From: Agelaius tricolor
Taxonomy: Eukaryota > Chordata > Aves > Passeriformes > Icteridae
DNA: 64,000 nt
Assembly (NCBI GenBank): GCA_023055355.1
Contig: JALJCS010000004.1
Span: 21,209,744-21,273,743 of the forward strand
Direction: 5' to 3'
Shown here in pieces: positions 36,710 through 47,572 of the stretch (position 1 is the stretch's first letter; each line of letters starts with the position of its first letter). Below the pieces are notes generated by a model that was not told the origin of the DNA, did not search any database, and was given only the letters and a program-made list of their open reading frames with translations. Position numbers and translations under genes: made by a program.

Positions 36710-39700
36710 CACTGATGGTAATTTTTAAGCACTTCTCATGTTAATGAAATCTTTTGAAAACAAGCTTGATTTGAGAGGAACATTCTCAGACTAAATGGAT
36801 GATAGGAATGGTGACTATTACAAAGAGAAACATTTAAGACACTCAAGGAATTTATGAATTACGAAGAAAAATTGTCAGTTAGAAATCCTGTATTATGTTG
36901 ACATCCCTGAAATTATAGGCGAAATTTTCTTATTTATTCTGTTACCTAAGAACTTAATTAGGATATGTGGCTTGCATAAAGACTCTCCCTCTATCATTTT
37001 GCCTTAGGAGTGAAAAAAAATGAAATATTTTCATTTGCTAATTATAGGAGTTGGGCAAGACTATGAGTGGAAGATGACCCTTGAACTGTTTGTTCTGGTG
37101 TCTATCTCTAAATTCATGTCCTATCTTCCAAACCAATAAACAGCCATCTCTCTCTCAGACTGGGAGTAAAGGTAATGGACATCACATCCTTCTTCATCTG
37201 GGATCCAGGTCTAATCCAGGTCTATCTTCTTCTGCAAAAGCAAATTCTGTAAATGTTGTGGATGCAGTCTTCAAACCACATGGGTCAGGCCTTCTTTAAG
37301 AGAGTGAAGGGCCTTGAAGAGGCAGCATAGGACATAGAAGGCTGATAGTAACTAATGTAGGGATGACAGACAAAGTAGGAAGGAATCTCATAAGGGTGAG
37401 TATAGCACCTTCCATTGCAAACTCACGTCCATGTTTCTAGCTCAAGACACTTCTTTTCTTTATAAAAGAACTGGTAAATAACATGGCTAAGCATAAAAGG
37501 GTACATTGTGTTGTCTAGGAGGAAAAGGAATCGTGAGAAATAGTCCCTGTGTGGTTTCAACATTCAGCATTCATCACACTCAGAGAGTGCTCAAATATCA
37601 GCAGAGGACACCTGGCCTGACAGCTGCAGTCAATGAGAAGATTTTCTCCAACACTACAGGTAAAGACCCCTACATATTACTATATGGTTCTTCTCAGGAT
37701 TCTTTTCCATGTTGTGAACATTCATCACATTGTGAAAGACACATCAGAGATACTGTAATGTTCAGCAAAAGTCACAGGTTTATACAAGCTTATTTGCCTA
37801 TACTTAGGGTTACAACTGACTAAACAGAAATGCAAAATATCTCCAGGTCTAGTAAAATACGATTTGAAAATTGTCCCTGAAAACTACATCTGAGAATTTT
37901 TGTGGATTCAAAGATATTTTGATTGCCTGGTGATTTAATACACCTGTGGGAAAGAGTAGAGTCCTTATGGAAGTTCATCTGCCATCTGAAAACACTAGTG
38001 GCATATTTATATATTTTTTGTTTCCAGCATTCCATTTCCACTATCTCAAATTCTCAAATTGCTTAGCTCGAATTCAGCAAAATAGCCTATCTAACCAGCA
38101 CAATACTCATAATGTCATAATTTGATCCATCATTTCTCATGACAGTTGACTTTCCTGGAAAAGCAGTATTTGTGATAATATCTATGGACTTTGTTCTTTA
38201 GCTCAGACCTGTGCCTTGTTCTCTTTAGAGCAGATGATTAGAATCACTTCCACTTAAATGATCTCTTAAGAGCCACGTGACCTAGGCCTTAAAACCCAAC
38301 CATATTTGACCCTCAAGTGTGATGCGGCATGGTAATTAATTCCTACTTTCAGGAAGTCACAGGTAATATAGTTGTCCAAGAAGTCATCTTAAAATTGACA
38401 TTCAATTTTAAGCAGGGGGAAAAAAAGAGATTTTTAAAATTACAAAAGATGTCACTTTGATGAGTGCTTGATTAGGCACTAAATTTTCAAGTGTTCTTTC
38501 AAGTCTGGGGTCATCTTACTGTACTGTTAGCCTCCTTGTTCTCTTTATGGGTCTTAATTTAAACCTAACTGAAATTTTGTTTTTATATGCTTGGACTTGT
38601 AACTAAACTTGTTGAGCACAGCAGGGAGTTGCAATAAAAGCACCAAATTGAAGAGCTCTTTTAGTGTGCCTGAAATGTCTGCTAGGGAGTGTTTCAATCC
38701 TCAGTCTTTCTGGTCACATTCCCTGACAATCCAGTTATTGAATTAAATCACTTTATGAATACATATTCATGGATCAAACAGCTCAATAACTAATCCAACT
38801 TATAATATTCCTAAATTACTTCAATCAAGTCCAAATCTGTTACACAGACAATTTCCACCTCTGACGTATTCTGTCTAATGTGTATGATTTTGAAAAGGAT
38901 CATTTGCCTTCTATTACAACACATCACGTTAAATCATCTTGATGTGCTCATTAAATGAAGATGATACATATTATGTGGAATTGCCTTGGATTGCTCACTC
39001 ATTGAAGGTATCTGTCTCACACAAGGAAATGCACATACACACACAGACAGCCATGGGAACTTCATCTTGTGGCAAGTCTTCTACAGGGAAGGAGGCAAAT
39101 ATAGCATGATGCCATCTGTGGATATGTGTGCCATGCTTCTGTCACTCACCAAAAATATGGTATCACAAACCTGTGTGAAGAGTCAAGTGTGCTAGGAGTC
39201 ACAGTCAGGAGATTAGTTCTCAGACTGTTTGTTAAACCACCTCTTATGAAATAAAACTCATCAGATGTTGTGCCTGAGATGATAGAAGAAGTAAATCCTT
39301 TAGTAATTCAAATCAATGGCAAAATTCTCATAAACCTTGAAGAGGCCAGGATTTCACAGGAGGGATTTTAATTTGCCAGAGAACATTAGTGCTTACAGAA
39401 TCACTTCTGGGTATATCTGTTCGGGCTGTTTCTACCTTAAGATATTTCCAGCATTTTGATATAAAATTAGCAATTAGAAAACCTGAGTAGATTAGAGGAT
39501 GAAGGAGCATTTACTGCAATAACTCCCGAAATATTTTGTGTTCCAAATGTGAAAATTGCTCATTGAAGGACTTCTGAAGATCTTAAATTTTTTACTGTTG
39601 CCATTCAACGACTGATCACACATTAAATAAGTTTTTAAAAGAGCACAACAATTTCAAAATTGAAGATAAGAATGTACTGGAAGGGAAATATTCAGAAGAA

Positions 39701-39993
39701 CAGGTAGCTAGAGCACCTCACCATCACACAGATCAAGTGAAGCAGGTAAAATTATTGCTTGGCAGTAGAAAAAATATGAAGAATGAGAGAAAATAGGAAG
39801 TCTGAACACAGAGAAAGTGAAAGTCAGCTGAGTCAGAAAGTGCTATCTTGCCTGGATACATCTCCAGCTCTATGACTCAGCAACAAAGATGTTTGTGCCT
39901 TGGTGGGTGCCAAAAAAGCCCATAGTTCCTATGGTCATCCGTTACTAACTCTTTGGGTGAGCTATTTTATGCAAATGCAAGAGGCTATCGGGA

Positions 39994-40052
39994 AAAGAAT
40001 GTAAATAAAGACATTTAATAATGTCTTAATGTAAAGAATGTAAATAAAGACA
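39994..40052. repeat. 39-bp tandem duplication (1.5 copies)
   Basis: AAAGAATGTAAATAAAGACA occurs at 39994-40013 and again exactly at 40033-40052. The 19 bases between them (TTTAATAATGTCTTAATGT) complete a 39-bp period. It is a recent-looking local duplication. Confidence 0.9.
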
Positions 40053-41191
40053 GAGAAGAAAAAAAGGAAAATCCTACTGATGTGGCATTTGCCTCAGTCA
40101 TTGCTGCCCATTTCCTTGTATGTAGCTGTGTACAGTCTTCTGTTTAAAATGCAGTTACTGTGTTATTGATTTACTAGATATGTTTTTAAAAGCATTTAGG
40201 ATAGGGTAATTAGTTACTGCTTAATGTAGTATGTCAAAACAGAGCTATCGACCCAACTAATTGATCAATTGGTTCATTATTTCCTTCACATGGCTCAATG
40301 TGGACCTAGTCCAAAAGAACAAAGGAAAGAAAAGTTAGTTGGATTTTGTGGTATGTATTATGCAACAGAAAATTAAGGAAAGATGTTTTCATGTTGAAAG
40401 AAAAGAGTTTGGGGATAAAAGCAATTTTCCAGTACTTGCTATTTTGCTGAAACAACCACTCAAAGGAGAATTTCACAACAGGGCAATAGAACAAATTAAA
40501 ATACAGAGCTGTGTACTCAGTAAAGTGTATTTATTGCAAGCAAGACAAAGCCTACACCTTTAACTACATGTTATGAGAACATATTGATGTATTGTTAATT
40601 ACTTCATTCTGAAGTAAAACATAGAATAATAATTATTAAATTAAAGAATCAGCTCTGAGCCAGAAGCCCAAAATGGTGGAATTGAACAGGAACTAGCAAA
40701 AGTTTGGGGAAAGTATGTATGAGAGAAAAAAAGGATATGATTCTGGAAACTCTTTCGGCCTCTCCATTTCTGAAATGAAGGGCTGCTTCTTCAGTCACAT
40801 GAATAAAGGCCAGTGCCAACCTGAAGTGCCATCTCACAGGGCCACTGATACACAGAGATAGGGAAGGATGTCTGAAGATTGTAGGGTCCAAATACCTGCT
40901 GAAGCAGAGTCAGCTACAGTAGGCTGTTCAGAATAACCTCCAGTTCAAAATCCAAAATCCAATTTGGATTTTGTCAAGGATGGAGAGCCTCCAGGGGAGA
41001 TGTTTTACGGGTTGCTCACCGCTGCATTTCTCCCCCGTTGTAAACTACAAATGCAGCTGAAACATCCTGGGTTTTTTGCAGTGCAGAAACTATTCATTTT
41101 TCTGCTGTACTGATGTAGCTGGGATATACATATCTAAATCCAGGAAACTTTCAGCTCGATCTTGCTTTCTGTCCCAGTCTCCATTTAAAAT

Positions 41192-41223
41192 CAAACAAAC
41201 AAACAAATAAAAGACAAACAAAC
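41192..41223. repeat. (CAAA)n simple repeat
   Basis: CAAACAAACAAACAAATAAA followed by AGACAAACAAAC is a short tetranucleotide microsatellite. Confidence 0.85.
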
Positions 41224-41929
41224 TTCACAAAATCACAAATCCCCATTGTTCTGAAAAAATATGCTGCACAGTTTCTCACTGGGCCACGTTGCTCTCTGCA
41301 CATGTTGACAGATTAAGGGAATAACCACAATAACCATTGCGGGTCCCAGGGTCCTTTTTTTCTGAAGATTTGTTCTTCCCACAACATTATAGGTAGGCAG
41401 ATGTTTTATTAGAAGGCTGAACAAAATACCATAGAAAATGATTAATTAAATAATGATGAATATAGTTCACGAACTGTAACTCATTAATAACAATTACAGC
41501 AAATTCTAACTAAAACATTCTACAAACAATCACTTAAATCTGTAGCACAGGAGGCAATTCAAAGAACCTGAAACTACAACAGCATATTTAAACAGCTGGA
41601 GGAAACACAGGAGGTGCCAAAGATTGTTCTGTTAACTGAATGCTGTACTATTAATATAAAGGGATGGGAAACACCCAGGTTAGATGCATGGTATTAAATT
41701 TAATGTTGAGGAGTTAATTCTGTTTTCACTTTACTGATGGAAAAGTGATGTGGCCAATGGTGTTTGCCCACTGCAAGTAATTTTAATGTGGGGATAAATG
41801 TAGGGCAGACAAAGAAAGGCCAGAAAATCTGGGTAATTTAAAGATGCTCAAGGTAAAGAGGCCTCTGAAATTCAACCCAAAGAATTTCAAGTGAGGCCAA
41901 AAGATTTTCTGAACTGTTAATTATCAACC

Positions 41930-42960
41930 TCAAGAATCTGTGAAGCACAGATAAAATCTCTAAGGACAAGAGAAGGTCAAATCTTGTACCTACTATTGAT
42001 AGAAGTCCAACAGTATGACTTGGGGAAGTAGAAACTCATCAGGATAACTTTAATACGTGGAAGATGCTAAAACATGATTGCACAGTCAATTCATTAACAC
42101 CTATAGGAGAATGAGATAAAATACTTCCAAAATTGATTTGTTAAGAACATATCCTATCAGACTAACCTTTGAGGAGGTAACTAGCCAAACAAATAAAGAA
42201 CAGCAGAAATTTTATTTATAAATTTTATATATTTAAAAAATAATTCTATATATTTTTAAGACTTTTACATGGTTTTGGGCCTGATGTGCTTTTTAGTAAG
42301 TAGACTGTAGTATAGAAGATATCAACACGTTTGGCACAGCTGTTTGTTCTATAACAAAAAGACTTATGAATAAAAAAAGATAAAATAATAATATTAATTA
42401 ATATTAGCCATTTTCCAGCTTCCTCTAGGGAACCTTACACATCTCTGCAGAGCTTGCTTCATTCACCATTTTCATTAGTGTCTTGGATTCAAAAATGCTC
42501 CTAGAATTCATGGATGATACTGAGCCAGGATGAATGATAGTGAAGAATCAGTGATAAACATTCTTCATATACTGAACCAATGGTCTGAAATTAAAGATGT
42601 AAACCAAAGGAAAAAAAGCGTGAAGTATTTTGATCGGCAGGAAGTATAGAATGAAGAGACTAAGCAGCAAGCTTCAATACCCCAGGAAAGGGATTATGAG
42701 TTACAGCTGATGTCAAACTCAGCCTGAGTCAGCACTTTGATGTTGCTGGGAGAAAAGGGCAAGTCACATTTTGCAATATACTGGCAGAAGGTCTTGTGTC
42801 AGATGTTGGAAGGAACTACTGTTTTCTGTGCATCATCTGGTAGATCTCAGCTAGATAAATGCATTTCATTTAAGGTATAATTTCCTGGAAATTTATGAAA
42901 GGATTTAAGAGATATTAGAGGAGACAAATGAGAAGATGACAAAGCCTGCAAGACATTAAC
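41930..42960 (+). mobile_element. ancient CR1-type LINE body (reverse-transcriptase region), decayed
   Basis: Several blocks in the right order match the reverse-transcriptase region of old CR1 elements. TTGATTTGTTAAGAACATAT with ATCAGACTAACCTTTGAGG and GTAACTAGCC (about 42135-42185) is the 'ggatttgttaagaacaaatcatgtcaaactaacct...taactagcc' segment. TTTTTAGTAAG with TTTGGCACAG (about 42290-42340) is the 'ttagtaaggcatttgacaca' segment. TTCACCATTTTCATTAGTGT with GAATTCATGGATGATACTGA (about 42462-42523) covers the 'FINDLD...FADDT' coding stretch. TGGTCTGAAATTAAAGATGT then follows. The catalytic FADD motif is degraded and stop codons and indels are frequent, so it is dead. Limits, especially the left one, are approximate. 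Confidence 0.6.
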
Positions 42961-43583
42961 ACTGTGCAAGAGTTGGAGCAACTGTTATTTTCTTAGGTTG
43001 ACAAAATGTAACTGAAGAAGAACCTGGTAGAGATGTTCCACCATATGAATGTTTGCTAAAAATATTTGTTCACTACCCATTGGTTTTACTTGAAACAAAG
43101 AGAATTTTGCTTCTTTGAAGAATGGTTTCTGAGAAGCAATTCAAACTGTAAGAGATAGAGGGAAACACAGAGCATCTTAGCAGCCAGAGTTGCCTTAGTG
43201 GAAGATACTTAGTGACTGCTGTCTGTGATGGTCCAGGCCATAGCCCAGGGAAAATGGAATCCAGGAAGTCAGTCACTTATTCCCCAAGGGCTGCTATGGG
43301 TGTTCTATTTTTGAAAAGGAACAAATAAAAAAATTACATTTCACACTCCTCCCCTGAGAAGCCTAGTGAAGCCCCACTACTGCTTCTGCTGGCAGAAGCC
43401 AATGCTGAGGAGATCAGAGAGCTTCCTGGGAATATGGTAGGCAGCCACAGACAGGGAAAACATTGAACACAACAAGACCTGGTATCAATCACATGTGCTG
43501 TTTGCACGGCCTCTCCCTGCCATGCCCATCCTACTGATCCTTTAACCACCAGATAAAGCTTATCAGATTAGTAAATAAAAATA

Positions 43584-43626
43584 ATAAAGTTTTTTATAAT
43601 TTAAATTATAAAGTTTTTTATAATTT
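43584..43626. repeat. A+T-rich 24-bp duplication containing a 20-bp palindrome
   Basis: ATAAAGTTTTTTATAATTT occurs exactly at 43584-43602 and 43608-43626. The junction 43593-43612 is a perfect 20-bp palindrome centred on TTTAAA. This can form a cruciform, but it is simple sequence in character. Confidence 0.85.
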
Positions 43627-45128
43627 TTATTTTTTTATTATAAAGATAAAAAATATCAAAGGATAGCACTTTTATATTTGTATTCAGCTTCTCTTTTGTC
43701 TCTGTCATATAAATACATCTCAATGGCCAAATCAGAAGAAGCAGGAGTAATTCTGAATGCTATATAGTATGGTATAGTGTGGTATAGGGAGAGTATACTC
43801 CTCATGGTGCTGAGAACGGAGATTTTACCAAGCAATTTAGCTACAGCTGCAGCTTTTTCAGCTGAATGCTGAATGATAGAAGAAGCCTGTGTGCTCATAA
43901 AATGTGGCAGTTTTTCAATACTAGGTGATTGCCTGGCAAGACGTGAATTCCACCCACAACATACTTTTCCCTGTGCACTTGTAGGGTGCACTTCTTCAGT
44001 TAATTGCACACCTGCTTATACCATACAGGAGAGGAAGTAAAAAATACATCTCAATTCATTTTAACTTAATAAGTTGTTTTATTGAAGTTGCCCACAATAT
44101 TTTCTTTGATTTTTCAAGACATTTGAAGGAATAGCTATTTGCCTGAGATAAATATTTGAAGATTAGTTTCTCTGTGTTTCACGCATCAAATGTGAAGGTA
44201 TTAAGAAGGCAAGAGAAAAGAGCATGCTAGAATGATGTATCTCAGAACTAATGAAAATGAACAATGCTCTCCAGTTACAGTTTCATCTCCTTTTGTATAG
44301 ACAGTTATGATATTAAGAATCATTCATCACTCATCATGTTTCTCCAGCATTAAAATGAAGATGACTGTGATAATTTTTGCCATTTCCTCCTGGAGTAAAG
44401 TAAAGATACATGTTAATAATGCTACCAATGGAAAAATAACCCATTTAGCTGAGTGCTGTTTTAAGAGATTATATTCACAACTTCTTCCATTTGACACAAA
44501 TTAAACCAGTAATGATCCTTGATGGCCGATCAAGTAACTGCTGTATTCTGCCATTGTAGATTGCAACCTGGCTTTAAAATGTTTTGTCAGTGATTCTCAC
44601 TTTCTGTACCCTGAACTGATAAAAATGGTTGTTAAATACTGACATATTTCACACTGAGACAGAATTTCTAAGAATATAAAACTAAGGAACAACCCCTTAG
44701 TTCAGTAGAGGCCACAAATCCCAAAGATGTGATACACTAGCCAAGGTAATTATGCCTAGCAGTCCACAACATGGTTATTGGGGTTATTGGCTTTGTAAAA
44801 ACCAGTTCCAGATTTTACTAGAAGAATAGGAAGTTTCTGCTGCTATGCTTATTTTTCCAGCTCTGACACCAGGTGTGCTGTGATTCATTGCATCTTGGTA
44901 AGACCCCAGAGAGCAGAAGGAGAATAAGTGTAAGGGTCCTTTGTTTTGTCTCAGGTCATTGGAGAACTGCAATAAAATTTGATTTTAAAAGATGAACTAA
45001 GCAGAATCCAAAGCAACTAGAACAACAGATCTGTGAAAGACCAAAAGGGTTTTATGACATCCTACCTTAAGGGGAAGTACTATGGTTCAAATCTAGCCCT
45101 GGGAGCATAAAATTGGCCGTGCCTCCTA

Positions 45129-45151
45129 CTCTGTGCCTCTCAGGCACAGAG
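45129..45151. other. perfect 10-bp-arm hairpin
   Basis: CTCTGTGCCT, a three-base loop CTC, and AGGCACAGAG form a perfect short stem-loop. It is not followed by a T-run and sits in non-coding DNA. No role is assigned. Confidence 0.7.
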
Positions 45152-46639
45152 AGATACATTTGTGTCTCTCAGGATGCATTTTTTCCAAGTTCCCCTCCGT
45201 CATGCTACTTTGAGCCATCAGCCCACGCTGGACTCCCAGCACACACAGGCTTTGAGGTCCATGCAAGACTGCAGTCTGCAGTAGGACTCTTACAGTGGAA
45301 TCTTCTCCAGCACCTCAACACTTATGATGTTTCTTGAGTTGGGAGGATGACCTGTCTTGTTCATCAAAGGGCTGTGGACTGTTATGCTGGGACTAACAAG
45401 CAAAGTTTTGAGCAACTTAAGGGATTTAAACCAGCTACTTTTTTTAAGTGACATTACAAGTCTAAAGGTTCCCTCTTCCCTCCTTTAATGGAAGAGCATT
45501 GAAAAAAATCAGTTATTTTGAGAAGCAAATAAGTGTGACATGATATTTGGGTCTTTCCTTGCTTTCCATGTCAGCTATAGACTCATGCACTGTTTGGAAA
45601 TGGTTTAAAGAAACAATTCACAGCCATTCTAATGGCTGACTGTCTGTACTGCAGTGAGGGGGTCACCACTGCTGGTCTCCTTATTGCCTGTGGGAAACTG
45701 GAGTGATCATAGTAAGCATAAAAATGTCTCCATGCTGACATTGTTTGGTGTTTTTGTGTTTCTCTTATGTTCCCCAACAGCTGAAATGTTAAGATCTATT
45801 TCAGGATATTAAATGAAACAAATAATACAATTTCATCACCCAGTCACCTTTGAGCATACCACATTACCTAATAAACAAGAAGATGGGATTAGAGCAGTGG
45901 ATTTATGTAACTGCAATAAGGCATAATAATATCTGAGGAGACACGGAAAGGGGGAAATGAATTCAGATATAATATATTAATAGGGACTAGGGATTCATAA
46001 AATTGGACCAGATCACTATGAAGAGACTCAAACCTCAGTGATACAGTTGAAACCTATTTCATTAACTTCTGGCTGAAATTCACATATCCTCCAGAAAGGT
46101 GAAGATTGAAAGATTTCAGTGCTTGTATCAGGAGAGCTGAGAATGAGATAATTTGGGGCAGATGGGAAAGCGTTGCTTATATATTAGACTCAGCCTCTGG
46201 GATATGTCTCTGTTTTCCTTCATACATGTGCAACAGATTCAAATATCTGTGGTGTGGGAGTCTGCAGAAGGAACCCCTCAGGCTCTGGGATGCTCTTCTC
46301 TTACAAAGTTTCCATGCATGATTGTTCACCTTCCACTGACACCAGGTAGGTGATGAAATACAGGCCAGGGATTGTCCCTGCCAGTCCAGGGGTCAGTGGG
46401 GCTTATGGCCATTTATTTAGACACACCACTGAAATGATCCTGGCAAAGTTTTGGGGAAAAAAAGATGAAATTGTTACGTCCCTCCATTTGTGTATCAGAG
46501 GAAGATAAACTAGTAGCATAGAGAAGTCCCACCAATATCTAGATTTTCATGCTGAAGACTGTTGCAGTGGGAAGGGAGTTGAGAAAAATCCAAAGCACAT
46601 GGGGAAAGTCATTTGAGCACTTGTAGAAATGCTAAGGGA

Positions 46640-47572
46640 AGTCCATGCCAACAGCTGTCATTTTGTATCTTTGCCAGTGACACAGACAGTGGGATTCACT
46701 GCACCTTCAGCAAGTTTGATGTGTGGTGTGGTTGACACACTGGAGGGAAGGAATGCCATCCAGTGGGACCTTGACAGGCTTGGGAGTTGGGTCTGTGTAA
46801 ACCTCATGAAGTTCAGCAAGGCCAAGTGCAGGATCCTGCAGCGGGGTTAGGGAAATCCCAAGCACAGGCTGGGGGGAGAATGCATCAAGACTAGCCTTGA
46901 AGAGAGCTGTTTGAGGATGAAAAGCTCAATATAACCTGGCAATGCACACTTGCATCCCAAAAAGCCAATTGTGCCCTGTACTGCATCTGAAGTAGTGGTA
47001 GTGTGGCAGGAGGGTGAGGGGGGGATTCTGCACTTCTGCTCTGCTCTGCTGAGACCCCACCTGAAACACTTAATCCAGCTCCGGGGTCCCCAACGTAAGT
47101 AATACACAGACCTGTTGGTGCTAGTCTAGAGGAGGCTTCTGAGCTTTATCAGAAGGCTGGAGCACCTCTTCTATGAAGACAGGCTGAGAGTTGGGACTGT
47201 TCCACCTGGAGGAGAAGGCTCTGGGGAGACCTTAGAGGAGCCTTTCAGTATGTAAGGAGGACTTGCAAGAAGGTTGGGGAGGGACTTCTCACATGGGCAT
47301 GTAGTGAAATGACATGGGGAAACGACCTTAAGCTGATGTTTTGAGTAGATATTAGGAAGTAGCTCTAAGTACTGTGAGGGTGGTGAGGCACTGGAACAGA
47401 TTACCCAGAGAGGCTGGAGACTTCCCACCCCTGGAAATGTTCAAGACCAGTCTGGACCGAGGCTCTGAGACACCTCATCTAGTGGGAGGTATCCCTGTCC
47501 ATGTCAGGGGGGTTGGAACAGCATGATCTTTAAGGTGCTATCCAACCCAAACCACGCTATGACTCTATGACT
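46640..47572 (+). mobile_element. CR1 LINE, 3' end with reverse-transcriptase remnant, about 0.93 kb
   Basis: This 5'-truncated CR1 copy is in plus orientation. The left part encodes the end of the reverse transcriptase. The frame at 46629-46850 shows a damaged 'FASDTDS' (normally FINDIDS) in another phase, then DTLEGRNAIQWDLDRL and NLMKFSKAKCRILQ, which are characteristic of CR1 ORF2. Further right, 'CTGGAGCACCTCTTCTATGA' (normally the GLEHLSYE region) and 'GTGAGGGTGGTGAGGCACTG' lead to the 3' UTR, with GGGGGGTTGGAACAGCATGA, CAACCCAAACCACGCTATGA and a final CTATGACTC tail. Frameshifts and stops are present, so it is inactive. The tail type suggests the CR1-J-like group common in passerines; the subfamily is tentative. 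Short open frames on the minus strand here are artefacts. Confidence 0.92.

Larger units (their letters stand above)
35740..41925. other. non-coding tract, possible conserved element near 36.1-36.35 kb
   Basis: Very A+T-rich. It holds a TATTA/TATAT-rich patch at 36661-36709, a 39-bp tandem duplication at 39994-40052, and a CAAA-type patch at 41192-41223. The 36.12-36.35 kb stretch is dense in TAAT motifs (see findings). No gene is recognised. Confidence 0.5.
43000..46635. other. non-coding tract, no gene recognised
   Basis: A+T-rich DNA with the small duplication at 43.6 kb and a 10-bp-arm hairpin at 45129-45151. Open frames are short and unsupported. No RNA gene was found: a GGTTCAAATC box near 45083 lacks a tRNA A box. 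Confidence 0.55.

Noticed and set aside
45070..45110. tRNA-like B box (GGTTCAAATC)
   Set aside because: No A box at the right distance, no cloverleaf stems and no terminator T-run.
46629..46850. 73-codon frame considered as a gene
   Set aside because: It is the C-terminal part of a CR1 reverse transcriptase (DTLEGRNAIQWDLDRL), so it was annotated as part of the LINE.
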